The position numbers and the translations under genes are program-made. From positions 124,001 to 188,000 of the forward strand of contig NZ_JAOAMU010000005.1 of NCBI RefSeq assembly GCF_025154075.1: 64,000 bases of DNA, read 5' to 3'. The notes beneath the pieces are model-generated. The model was given only the letters and a program-made list of their open reading frames with translations, ran no database searches and was not told the DNA's origin. Source of the DNA: Chryseobacterium herbae. GTDB taxonomy: Bacteria; Bacteroidota; Bacteroidia; Flavobacteriales; Weeksellaceae. Below are positions 36,374 through 45,554 of this stretch, one piece after another. Every line of letters begins with the position of its first letter. The first letter of the stretch is position 1.

Positions 36374-38803
36374 TTAAAATTTATAGCTGTACCCCAGCCT
36401 TACGACTTGCGTTTCGTAATGATCATAGCTAGTGTACTTAAATCCTGAGCCCTGAATCTGTTTCTTAGTCACCATCGTATTCAAAAGATCCGATGCGTTC
36501 AGGAATAGTTCTCCTTTTCCGTTCTGAATAGATTTTTTCACGCCCATATCTATTGAAAATCTTGATTTTATCTTCCCCTGCGGAATAATATCCGGAGCTA
36601 AATAAACAGCAGTAACCTGAGCATCAAATCCTTTAGAAAATTTGAATGTATTGTTGAATTTTAAGTTTCCGGAAACCGCCGTCTGTCTGTCCGCTGAGAA
36701 AACAACAGGCTGTGGATAGAGATTTTCCACCGAAAAAGCATTGATCTGATTACGATACAGATTTCCATTGACATTGAATGAATACACCTTCGACACTTTC
36801 TGATTCCAGATCATTTCCAAACCTGAATTGTAGCTTTTTCCTGCATTCTGAAATACAGCATAGATTAAATTACTTTGTGGTGCCGTACTGGAAATCCTGG
36901 TAATCGTTCCATCTGCAAAACGATGGTACAAAGCTGAGTACAGATAACCGTTATCCCAATTGTATTTGTGCCCCATCTCTATTGAGTTGGTAAACTGGGG
37001 CCTCAGACCTGGATTTCCTACTTTAATAATTTCGGCATCGTCGTATTTCGGGAAAATCCTGATATCTACTTCGTTCGGGCGATCTACTCTTCTGTTATAA
37101 AATATAGACAGTTTATTATGATCATTTAGTTTATAGGCTAATCTCAAATTGGGGAATGGCTGTGTATAATTATAACTGTCGCTTTTGTAAGTAGGATGGT
37201 TTGGATTGACATCATACTGAACTTTTACATATTCCAGTCGTACACCAAGTTCCGCTTCCCATTTTTCATTTTCGAAAATATAATTTCCATAGACCGCGGG
37301 AATTAATTCTTTATAAGCTGCTTTTCCTCCTGCATTGACATCCAGAACGGAGTTGGTTCCCGGCATAAAATTCATATCGGTAGGAATGCTTCTGTTTCTA
37401 AGTTTGACTCCTGCCTCAATGCGTCCATATTTCAAAGGTTTTACATAATCTACATTGAAATCATAGACTTGTTCATCGGATAACAGTTTAAAAGCATCCG
37501 TTCCCGTAGAAGCCGGCAGATAATTGTCATAAAAGTATTTTTCATCTTCCCTGTGGAACGTATAATTGAATCCTACGTTTAACAAATGTCCTGCTTCTTT
37601 AAATTTATGCTGATAGGCTGCCGTAGCCATCACCGTCGTTTTCAATTCATCTTCCAAAAACTGCCAAAGGCGTAGGCGTTGAGTATAATCGCCATTGAAA
37701 AAAGGCTGATCTCCACGGTCTATAATCTTTTCACTTCCGTAAAGCCCGGAAACCGTCAATGTATTTTGAGTGTCAATATTCCAGTCTATTCCTGCTTTGG
37801 TGGTAAGATAATTCGTGTTCCTGTTTCTTTTTAACTGTGAATTAATAACAGTTCCATCATCATAAGTTCTGGTTACAAATTCATTTTTATTAAGGGTTTG
37901 GGTATATAAATTATCTGCCTGCAAAAAGACATTCACCTTATCTTTTCTGTAGTTAAGCGAAACCGACGGATTGATTTTCGGCGTTAAAGTATATTGTGGT
38001 CTGATGGTTGGCAGATTCTGCTTTCTTTCCCAAAGCGAGCCCAGTCCGGCGGTAAATCCTACTTTACCGTTCCAGCCATTCTGCTTGTTTTTCTTCATGA
38101 TAATGTTGATGATTCCCGCATTACCGTTCGCATCATATTTTGAAGACGGATTGTTGATGATCTCTATTTTATCAATGGCCGAGGATGGAATATTATCCAG
38201 CCCTGTCTGACTTCCGAAACCCGTTAATGCCGTTTGTTTGCCATCAATTAAAACCGTGACCTTATCATTTCCGCGTAGCTGTACTTTCCCGTCCTGAACG
38301 GTAATTCCCGGTAAATTCTGCATGCTCTGCAACACAGATCCTCCACTCTGGCTGATATTATCCGCAACGGAATAGGTCTTTTTATCAAGCTGGTTGCTTA
38401 TTTCGTTCTTTTTCGAAGCTGACACCACCACTTCTTCGATTTTCGTTTCCGTTCCTCCCTGATTCTGATCAAGTTCAATGGGCGGAATTTCCAAAAATCC
38501 AGAAAGACTTCCGATAAAAAGAGGCTGATTCTGTGTGTGATATCCGGAAATCGATATTTCCAGTTTGTAATTTCCCGGTTTTATATTGGCCAAGGAAAAT
38601 CGGCCTTCTTCATTAGTGATCGTTCCCGCCACAAATGCGGTGTCTTTTTCAGTTTTTGCCAATATATTTACATAGGCCAAAGCCGATTTGTTTGTTTTAT
38701 CTTTAATGATACCTGAAATAGTGACAGAAGATATCTGTGCAAAAGAAAAATTGATAAACAGTAGTGAAATAAAAAGTGTAAAAACTAAACTCTTTTTTTG
38801 CAT
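36374..38803 (-). CDS. TonB-dependent receptor, CarboxypepD-reg plus outer-membrane barrel
   Basis: The protein is 809 aa with signal peptide (INFSFAQ). A CarboxypepD_reg-like domain (about 25-115) is followed by a plug (about 125-235, GGSVLQSMQNLPGITV) and a large C-terminal barrel of the outer-membrane-family-beta-barrel type, ending RLGYSYKF. It is shorter than SusC proteins and has no SusD partner, so it is more like a regulator-linked receptor. It lies between the histidine kinase and PAP2 genes. The substrate is unknown. Confidence 0.9.
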   Translation of the reverse strand: MQKKSLVFTLFISLLFINFSFAQISSVTISGIIKDKTNKSALAYVNILAKTEKDTAFVAGTITNEEGRFSLANIKPGNYKLEISISGYHTQNQPLFIGSLSGFLEIPPIELDQNQGGTETKIEEVVVSASKKNEISNQLDKKTYSVADNISQSGGSVLQSMQNLPGITVQDGKVQLRGNDKVTVLIDGKQTALTGFGSQTGLDNIPSSAIDKIEIINNPSSKYDANGNAGIINIIMKKNKQNGWNGKVGFTAGLGSLWERKQNLPTIRPQYTLTPKINPSVSLNYRKDKVNVFLQADNLYTQTLNKNEFVTRTYDDGTVINSQLKRNRNTNYLTTKAGIDWNIDTQNTLTVSGLYGSEKIIDRGDQPFFNGDYTQRLRLWQFLEDELKTTVMATAAYQHKFKEAGHLLNVGFNYTFHREDEKYFYDNYLPASTGTDAFKLLSDEQVYDFNVDYVKPLKYGRIEAGVKLRNRSIPTDMNFMPGTNSVLDVNAGGKAAYKELIPAVYGNYIFENEKWEAELGVRLEYVKVQYDVNPNHPTYKSDSYNYTQPFPNLRLAYKLNDHNKLSIFYNRRVDRPNEVDIRIFPKYDDAEIIKVGNPGLRPQFTNSIEMGHKYNWDNGYLYSALYHRFADGTITRISSTAPQSNLIYAVFQNAGKSYNSGLEMIWNQKVSKVYSFNVNGNLYRNQINAFSVENLYPQPVVFSADRQTAVSGNLKFNNTFKFSKGFDAQVTAVYLAPDIIPQGKIKSRFSIDMGVKKSIQNGKGELFLNASDLLNTMVTKKQIQGSGFKYTSYDHYETQVVRLGYSYKF

Positions 38804-38862
38804 GAGTGGATGTCTTTAAGATTAATTAATGACACAAAATTCCAACCCGATTTAGAAGAAAT

Positions 38863-40149
38863 TTAGAATTTTACAGAAAAAACATGGTGACCATTTTCAA
38901 ATCTGTAGGATACTTTCCATCCGTGGAATGTAGAAATTTCTTTGATAATGGCCAATCCTAAGCCGCTTCCCCCACTTTCCGAAGATAATTTTGAAAATCT
39001 TTTGAACAAAAGATCTGCATTCAATGGTTCTGTCCCGGAATTGGCTACTTCAAAAACGGAGCTGGTCAGTTTCACGGAAATTGAACCATGAACCGGCGTA
39101 TGACGGATGGCATTCAACAGTAAATTATTGATCAGGATTTCAATAAGGCTGCTGTTTCCATTCACCTGTACTTGTGATGAATTGTCTTCCTCAACCGAAA
39201 TATTTTTCTGTTCAAAGTGTTCCTGTACCGCCTCCATACTTTGGTCTAAGATGGCATCAAACCGAATTTTCTCCGAGTTATCAAACTGGTTGTTTTCTAT
39301 CTTGGCAAGGAGTAAAAGATTTTTGTTGATCCGGGAACTTCTCGTTAAAGCTTTATTCATTTCCTCAGCAATCCGGTATTGTTTTTCTGTAAGATCTTCG
39401 CTCTGAAGTAAAATATCTAATTTATTTTTCAGAATGGCTAATGGGGTCTGTAATTCGTGAGAAGCATTTTCTGTAAATTCTTTCTGGGTTTTGTACGCCG
39501 AAATAGTATGCTCTATCAATTTGCTCAATGACTGATTTAATTCTTCAAATTCAGTAGTATCACTAGGATTAAATTCAATTTTGGTTTGACTGTTCAGGTT
39601 AAATTTCTTTAATTTCTCCAAAGTATCCCTGAACGGTTTCCATACCGAATCCGAAAGCTTTCTGTTGATGAACAAAAGTCCTAAAACAATCATGATAAAG
39701 AAGAAAACGGTAGTTATGGCAATGACCACAATGGTTTCCTGAGATTCTTCGATATTGGTTTCAACGGTAAAACGGAATGGTTTGTTATTGACGTAAATAA
39801 CGGTTGAAAGTGTTCTGAAACGGTCAATATTAGGTTCTTTGGTATAGGATTTCTGTTTTTCAAAAGTATAAATACTGTCTTTTAACAGGTCTTCTTTTTT
39901 TATATTTTGAATATCCGTTCCGGGTTGGATACTGTTCCAGAGTTTTATACTTTCAGCAAGTTTCTGATCTGTCAGTTTTAAACGGTTCAGTTCATAGGCT
40001 GTTTTCTCAGCGATAATTTTATTGTGTTCATCCAGTTCTGCTTTCCAGATGGTATCCACCACCAGATAATACACAGGAATACTGATGACCAGTACACAAA
40101 GTACATAGATCAGAAATGGTTTCGTGATTTTGCTTAATAATGGTTTCAT
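38863..40149 (-). CDS. Sensor histidine kinase (HisKA type)
   Basis: The protein is 428 aa. Two transmembrane helices (about 12-34 and 141-162) flank a ~105-residue periplasmic domain. A HAMP-like linker leads to HisKA with phospho-His231 (ENASHELQTPLAIL), then HATPase motifs (LLLNAIRHTP, GSGLGLAIIKEI). It is paired with the OmpR-type regulator upstream (11-bp gap). The TonB receptor and PAP2 genes downstream are likely targets. Confidence 0.94.
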   Translation of the reverse strand: MKPLLSKITKPFLIYVLCVLVISIPVYYLVVDTIWKAELDEHNKIIAEKTAYELNRLKLTDQKLAESIKLWNSIQPGTDIQNIKKEDLLKDSIYTFEKQKSYTKEPNIDRFRTLSTVIYVNNKPFRFTVETNIEESQETIVVIAITTVFFFIMIVLGLLFINRKLSDSVWKPFRDTLEKLKKFNLNSQTKIEFNPSDTTEFEELNQSLSKLIEHTISAYKTQKEFTENASHELQTPLAILKNKLDILLQSEDLTEKQYRIAEEMNKALTRSSRINKNLLLLAKIENNQFDNSEKIRFDAILDQSMEAVQEHFEQKNISVEEDNSSQVQVNGNSSLIEILINNLLLNAIRHTPVHGSISVKLTSSVFEVANSGTEPLNADLLFKRFSKLSSESGGSGLGLAIIKEISTFHGWKVSYRFENGHHVFSVKF

Positions 40150-40160
40150 GTGTCCGTTAT

Positions 40161-40838
40161 TTAATTACTTTCCCATTTATATCCTGTTCCGTACACCGTT
40201 TTCAGATAATGGTCGCAGCCCGCGTCATATAATTTCTTCTTCAGATTTTTCACATGGGCGTATACAAAATCATGATTGTCCAGCATATCTGCAAAATCCC
40301 CTGAAAGATTTTCTGCTAAAGTACTTTTAGAAATCACCCTGTTTTTGTTTCCAATAAAATAGATGAGTAAATCAAATTCTTTTTTAGTGAGAATAATGGT
40401 CTGATCATTCACGGAAACTGTTTTCGCCAGAAGATCGATCTGTAATTCATTCTGCTTGATAATATTGGAGTTGCTGAATTGCTTCCTGCGGATAATAGAG
40501 TAAATCCTGGCCATCAATTCTGAGAGATGAAAGGGTTTCGTGAGATAATCATCTGCTCCCAGCTGCAGCCCTTTTATTTTGTCGTCCAAAGCATTTTTAG
40601 CAGAGATAATGATTACTCCGTCTTGCTTATTCTGCTTTTTGAGTTCTTCTAAAATAGTAAGCCCGTTACCATCCGGTAATGTGATATCCAACAGAATGCA
40701 ATCGTAATGAAAGGCTTCAATTTTACTCATCGCCTCACTGAATGTGGATGCAAATTCGCACAAATAGTTTTCTTCCGAAAGGTATTCGGAGATACTTTTC
40801 GCCAGCTCGGTTTCGTCTTCTATGATCAGTAACTTCAT
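40161..40838 (-). CDS. OmpR/PhoB family response regulator
   Basis: The protein is 225 aa. The receiver domain has Asp51 as phospho-acceptor (CILLDITLPDGNG) and TKPF lysine. The C-terminal winged-helix domain (about 130-225) has TKKEFDLLIYFIGNKNRVIS and HVKNLKKKL, ending YGTGYKWE. It is the first gene of the four-gene leftward set regulator-kinase-TonB receptor-PAP2. Confidence 0.95.
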   Translation of the reverse strand: MKLLIIEDETELAKSISEYLSEENYLCEFASTFSEAMSKIEAFHYDCILLDITLPDGNGLTILEELKKQNKQDGVIIISAKNALDDKIKGLQLGADDYLTKPFHLSELMARIYSIIRRKQFSNSNIIKQNELQIDLLAKTVSVNDQTIILTKKEFDLLIYFIGNKNRVISKSTLAENLSGDFADMLDNHDFVYAHVKNLKKKLYDAGCDHYLKTVYGTGYKWESN

Positions 40839-40920
40839 GATGCAAATCTAAATACTCAATTCTGAAGAAATTTTGAATTAATATAGAAAGAATATTTTAT
40901 TTTGTCTCTATCTTACTGAA

Positions 40921-40946
40921 AAAGACCCGACAATTGTCAGGTCTTT
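40921..40946 (-). terminator. Terminator of the secreted lipoprotein gene
   Basis: AAAGACC-GACA/TGTC-GGTCTTT stem, 26 bp after the stop of the gene ending at 40972, with A/T flanks on both sides. Confidence 0.75.
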
Positions 40947-40971
40947 ATATTAAACATCAAAACAGGTCAGA

Positions 40972-42447
40972 TTATGGGCAGCCGTATATCGTTTGCTTGA
41001 AACTTCCGTTTACCCCATCCGATGTTCCTACTTCATGCTGTACCGTAAAGGAAGACAATGCTGCTGTTGCGTAGGTATTCGTATTGTACATTCCCATATG
41101 TCTCTCTACCCTCTTCTGATTGGTATTTGATCTGCATTCGTACTCATTCGGCAGATAAATAGGATCCAAACAAAAACTGGAACTGAACGAAGAATTGAAT
41201 TGTCCCTGATACAGTGTACCCTCTACAAATTTGACACAAAGAGTTGTGCTTTTATCCTTTCTTCTGTTCCAGTTGCCATTACCGTCAATATGATGCAATT
41301 CCGTCCAGCCAGCCAGGGATGACCTGTTTCCACCAATAGGAAAAGGATGCCAGTTGTAATAATCTATTTTTCCTCTCAATACATTCGATTGGTTAATGAT
41401 CATATCCTGTAATCCTCCCTTTGTAGCCATAGAACAGGATTGATCCATCGCCCTCACATAAACGTTATAGGTCTGAACCACATTCCATGCGCTTGCGTTA
41501 CTGTATGGGCTGATTGACTTTACTTTCACTGTAGGATGGTAAGTAGTATTTGTAGCTGGATAAACGTGCTCGATAACCGGTAAAATATACTGATTAGGAA
41601 AGAGCATAAATTCCTCTGCAGCATTCGTCCCATCATTAAATTCAATCCTGTATCTGGCCTGTTGGGGAACCGACAGACGGCTTAATGTAAATCCTTCAAA
41701 TCTTACTTTCCCGGGACTTCCGCAGGTAAAATTTTCATAAACGGTACCGCTTAATCTGAAAATCTGAATAGGAATGGGTGTCCCTCTTATCCCTTTGGCA
41801 TCTGCAAAATCAACGGTTCCGAACTCCCTTTGTACATTTTTAGCCGAGGATACTGATATAATTTCTCTGGCCAGATCGAGCTCTAATAGCTGTTCCAATG
41901 AAGGATTATCCCCCAGTGCTTCTACTTTTTTCAGTACTTCTGGATGATCTGCCTTTACAGAAACTATAAATTCAGGATTGATATACCTCAATACATAGTT
42001 CCCTACTTTTACTTCTCTGTTTACATTTAAAATAGAGCGGAGGATATTGGAAGTAATCCAATGTTCTTCAGGAATTTCCTTATAAGAACTCCAACCGATC
42101 GCATTTTTCTGTTCAAATTTTGTAAAAGCATCTGCTCTAAGGGAGTTCAGTCCCAAAACTTGTTCTACTTCCAGTAAAAAATCATTTTCACTCATGTCTT
42201 CACTGGGTGTGGCAGCTACATCTACCAGATAGTCGTAGTAACAATTGAATTGCTTTTCATCGTTAAACTCCAGCATCCCGTTGTATATGGATGGGCTGGA
42301 ACAGGGTAATGATACCTTTGATGAGGTGTTTTTTAATAATAGCTCATTGTCTGTTTTCTTATTTTGTTGAAGCTCATCTTCACAACTCCAGAGAAAAAAC
42401 AGCGAACACAGTATCATCATATACTGCTTTTTGAAAATTGGTTTCAT
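40972..42447 (-). CDS. Uncharacterised secreted lipoprotein
   Basis: The protein is 491 aa from ATG 42447 (MKPIFKKQYM); a second ATG two codons upstream is equally possible. A lipoprotein signal ends LWSC followed by EDELQQ, a plausible surface-export signal. The middle contains beta-rich segments (VRFEGFTLSRLSVPQQARYRIEF). The C-terminal third has many aromatic and Cys residues (FTCGSPG, CSMATKGG, YGCP) likely to form disulfides. I do not recognise the family. It is transcribed alone, divergent from the serine hydrolase gene. Confidence 0.65.
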   Translation of the reverse strand: MKPIFKKQYMMILCSLFFLWSCEDELQQNKKTDNELLLKNTSSKVSLPCSSPSIYNGMLEFNDEKQFNCYYDYLVDVAATPSEDMSENDFLLEVEQVLGLNSLRADAFTKFEQKNAIGWSSYKEIPEEHWITSNILRSILNVNREVKVGNYVLRYINPEFIVSVKADHPEVLKKVEALGDNPSLEQLLELDLAREIISVSSAKNVQREFGTVDFADAKGIRGTPIPIQIFRLSGTVYENFTCGSPGKVRFEGFTLSRLSVPQQARYRIEFNDGTNAAEEFMLFPNQYILPVIEHVYPATNTTYHPTVKVKSISPYSNASAWNVVQTYNVYVRAMDQSCSMATKGGLQDMIINQSNVLRGKIDYYNWHPFPIGGNRSSLAGWTELHHIDGNGNWNRRKDKSTTLCVKFVEGTLYQGQFNSSFSSSFCLDPIYLPNEYECRSNTNQKRVERHMGMYNTNTYATAALSSFTVQHEVGTSDGVNGSFKQTIYGCP

Positions 42448-42453
42448 ATACAT

Positions 42454-42827
42454 ATTCTTTGTCTGAAATTACTTCTTGCTATAAAATCCCACAATCAGGA
42501 CTTATTAAGTGTGTCATGATTTTAATTAAGTGTAGAAGAAATGGGGCTAGCTGTTTTGAGTGAACGGAATCATTACACTTGGAGAAATTCTTTTGAGAAA
42601 GCGATACCATATAAACCGTTTATTCTCTTCTTATAGAATTAAAAATTTATTAAAACAACAATGGATCAGCGTTGGGTTTTTCTTAATACATTAGCATAAA
42701 ATAATCCTATATAAGAAAGCTTTAAAACGAGATAAAAAACTGAGCGACCATGTTCATATCCTCATTTTAATCATTAATATTTTGACTTTAAATTTAAACA
42801 CCTAATCAAAAAATATTAAATTTTCTT
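42454..42827. other. Divergent promoter region
   Basis: The 374 bp lie between two diverging lipoprotein genes. They are AT-rich and hold no open frame of note and no clear hairpin. They should contain promoters for both genes; I could not fix a -33/-7 pair with confidence. Confidence 0.55.
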
Positions 42828-43979
42828 ATGAAAAAACTAAGGTTTATCGCTGCCGTAATGGCCGTTTTTATATTAACCAATTCCTGTGAAGACGAAAACA
42901 CATCCGTCCCATCTGTTACAACCCCATCGAATTCTGATCAGTATCAGAAAATTGTAGATCAGTTTATGGCTGCAGGAGCTGTAGGCGTAAGCATCGCTGT
43001 CATTTCACCTGAAGGAACCTGGGCAGGAACCGGAGGAAAGGCAGACCGGGAAAAAAATATCGCCATGAGCCCCGACAGGAAACTACGGATCGGGAGTATG
43101 ACCAAGATGTTTGCTGCAACCACAATTCTGAAATTACAGGAGGAAGGTCTGCTCAACATCAAGGATAAAATTAATAAATACCTTCCCAAAAGTATCACGG
43201 ACCATATTACAAATGCTAATGAAGTGACCATCGAGCAATGTCTCAATCACAGATCAGGTATCCGAAATTATCTGCAGGATATTTCAGCCGGTGTTTTTGA
43301 TGGCAGTATTGCGAATTATTCAGCAGCACAAACGCTTAGTCTTATTTACGATAAACCGGCGGATGACCCTGTTGGAAGCGGATATTACAGCAACTCCAAT
43401 TATCTTCTGCTCTCTTTAATTATCACGAAGGTCACGGGCAAATCCTCTTACGAGGTCGTAAATCAGAAGATTATCAATCCACTTGGTTTGCTTGATACCT
43501 CTGCCAGTACTGTACTTCCGGAAAAACTGACCCGATCATATTATACAGATGATCCTACAGGAAACAGCCTGAATGACGTCACTCAAATAGACAATAACGG
43601 AATTGGTGGCCAGGATGCCTTAGATGGCGGAATGATCTCTACGGCATCGGACATCACCAGATTTGTAGAAGCTTTGATCACCGGCAAACTCCTTTCTCCG
43701 GCATCCATGCAGCAGCTGGAAACTTTCGTTGATAATGATCCTACCCACCTTGAACCTGATCTGAAGTATAATAAACAGTATGGCCTTGGCCTGATGAAGC
43801 TGGAAACTGATCAGGGAGTTGCCCTTGGACATGATGGCCATGTATTCGGATTTGGAGGTAGAGCATACTACTTCCCTAAACAAAAAACCACGGTTTGTAT
43901 TTTGCTGAATACCTGGTCTCCAAAGGTGGTAGCGCTACTAAATGCAAAGGCTACTTTGAATTTGTTTTTTAAGAACTAA
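42828..43979 (+). CDS. Class C beta-lactamase-like serine hydrolase, lipoprotein
   Basis: The protein is 383 aa with lipobox TNSC (Cys20). The catalytic SxxK is S90-M-T-K93, the YxN motif is YSNSNY near residue 187, and the third motif is HDG in GHDGHVFGFGG. The HxG triad replaces KTG, as in esterase, D-aminopeptidase and DD-peptidase members of the beta-lactamase-related family. It is probably a periplasmic or surface peptidase or esterase; a true beta-lactamase is less likely. It stands alone with a strong terminator. Confidence 0.88.
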   Translation: MKKLRFIAAVMAVFILTNSCEDENTSVPSVTTPSNSDQYQKIVDQFMAAGAVGVSIAVISPEGTWAGTGGKADREKNIAMSPDRKLRIGSMTKMFAATTILKLQEEGLLNIKDKINKYLPKSITDHITNANEVTIEQCLNHRSGIRNYLQDISAGVFDGSIANYSAAQTLSLIYDKPADDPVGSGYYSNSNYLLLSLIITKVTGKSSYEVVNQKIINPLGLLDTSASTVLPEKLTRSYYTDDPTGNSLNDVTQIDNNGIGGQDALDGGMISTASDITRFVEALITGKLLSPASMQQLETFVDNDPTHLEPDLKYNKQYGLGLMKLETDQGVALGHDGHVFGFGGRAYYFPKQKTTVCILLNTWSPKVVALLNAKATLNLFFKN

Positions 43980-44005
43980 AAGATAAGATTCAGAATAAGA
44001 TATTA

Positions 44006-44038
44006 AAAAAACCGGAGCATATAATGACTCCGGTTTTT
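44006..44038. terminator. Bidirectional terminator
   Basis: AAAAACCGGAG/CTCCGGTTTTT stem between the convergent serine hydrolase and SusD genes. Confidence 0.88.
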
Positions 44039-44086
44039 ATGTTTTTAATCACCATCCATTTTAAAACAAATCTGTGATCCGCTTTA

Positions 44087-45547
44087 TCAATTCTGTATAA
44101 TCTGCGGATTGTTATTAATCTCTTTGTTAGGAATCTGAAATATAAATTTGTCCGGTGAAAGGTTCAGCCTTCCGAAAGTATGGTTGGTTCCCGGATATAT
44201 TCTTTCCAGTGGTGTTCCCAGTCTTTTCATATCAAACCAGGCGTAACCTTCGCCCCAAAGCTCAATTCTTTTTTGGAGAAGAATCTCGTTGATCAGCTCG
44301 TTTCCTGTCTTGATGGATAAGGTATATGCACTGTTTCTTTTAGAAGTGATTTCATATAAAACCTGTCTCGCTTCTACTTCTTTTCCCTGTCTGGCCAATG
44401 CTTCCGCCTCTATATAATAAAGCGAGGACGCCCTGATGTAAATATAATCTCCTTCAAAAAGCGTAGGATCTTTAAATTTCCAGTTCACATAAGCTGGATA
44501 GTTTTTCGTCTTGGCATTGAAAGTATATGCAGCCCCTTGGCTTCCATTAAACACTTTTTTACGGTAATCGGTGGTGGGTATCGCATCATAAAGACGTTTG
44601 TCGATCAGCTTGTAAATTTTTGCAGCACCGGCATAACCTTCATTGGTATTATCAAACATAGAGAAGAAGGAAGCATAGTAGTTTCCGATGCTCATGGTAG
44701 ATACCGTGTTATGGAAACCCCATAAAACCTCAGGGTTATTGATATTTGAGAATCCGGTTGTGGTATAATCATTTTCAGTCATCAACGCAATTCCCTGCTT
44801 GCTTTCATTCGCGTATTTTCCTGCTCTGGTGTAATCTCCCGTTTCCAGGTATATTTCAGAGGCAATGGCTTTCGCTGTTCTTTGATCAATCTGAGCTCTG
44901 GACGGACGTGCATACGTATCCAAAAGGACGATAGATTCTTCAATATCTCTTTTAATCTGCTGATAAACATCTGACACCGATGATCTTGCAAGACCCTGAC
45001 TTTGGTTACTACTCGTCAGCACCAGCGGAAGTCCCGGAGCCGACTGATTGTCTTTGTAGCTTTTAGCATAGAAACGAACCAGATAAAAATAAGAATATGC
45101 TCTCAGTGCCAATAACTGCCCTTTGATGGCTGCATTATTGTTTTTAGTGTCGCTTTTTAAATCATCAAGGAGTTTATTGATCACAAATATCCTTGCATAA
45201 AAAGTAGTCCATACAAATTCTGATGCAGAATTACTCGCATTGGTTGCTTCATAATTGTAAAACATTCCCAGATGCTGATTGGTGGCCTGTATCACATCAT
45301 TCGACATCAGATCAGAACCTCCTTTTATCGCCATAATTCCGAAGTCAGAATGCGCTGTAGAACCTCCGGCCCCGTTGCTACGGAGATCCAGATAGATTCC
45401 GCCTAATATTTTTTCGGGTTTGGACTGGTCGTTACTTAACTGTTCACCGGAAATATCGCCTTCCGGTAGTGTATTTAAATCATTGGCACAGCTGTTTGTG
45501 ATCACGCTGATGGATAGAGCTGCTATAAAATATTTTATTGTTTTCAT
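44087..45547 (-). CDS. SusD/RagB family nutrient-binding lipoprotein
   Basis: The protein is 486 aa with lipobox TNSC (Cys20). The TPR-like helices and conserved SusD segments are visible: LLALRAYSYFYLVRFYAK, RASSLYYIEAEALARQGK, and LLQKRIELWGEGYAWFDMKR near the C-terminus. It caps the SusC barrel and captures the substrate at the cell surface. It follows its SusC partner by 7 bp. Confidence 0.95.
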   Translation of the reverse strand: MKTIKYFIAALSISVITNSCANDLNTLPEGDISGEQLSNDQSKPEKILGGIYLDLRSNGAGGSTAHSDFGIMAIKGGSDLMSNDVIQATNQHLGMFYNYEATNASNSASEFVWTTFYARIFVINKLLDDLKSDTKNNNAAIKGQLLALRAYSYFYLVRFYAKSYKDNQSAPGLPLVLTSSNQSQGLARSSVSDVYQQIKRDIEESIVLLDTYARPSRAQIDQRTAKAIASEIYLETGDYTRAGKYANESKQGIALMTENDYTTTGFSNINNPEVLWGFHNTVSTMSIGNYYASFFSMFDNTNEGYAGAAKIYKLIDKRLYDAIPTTDYRKKVFNGSQGAAYTFNAKTKNYPAYVNWKFKDPTLFEGDYIYIRASSLYYIEAEALARQGKEVEARQVLYEITSKRNSAYTLSIKTGNELINEILLQKRIELWGEGYAWFDMKRLGTPLERIYPGTNHTFGRLNLSPDKFIFQIPNKEINNNPQIIQN

Positions 45548-45554
45548 CTGTTTT

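Noticed and set aside
42828..43979. Calling the serine hydrolase a beta-lactamase resistance gene
   Set aside because: The third motif is HxG rather than KTG, and the wider family is mostly esterases and peptidases.
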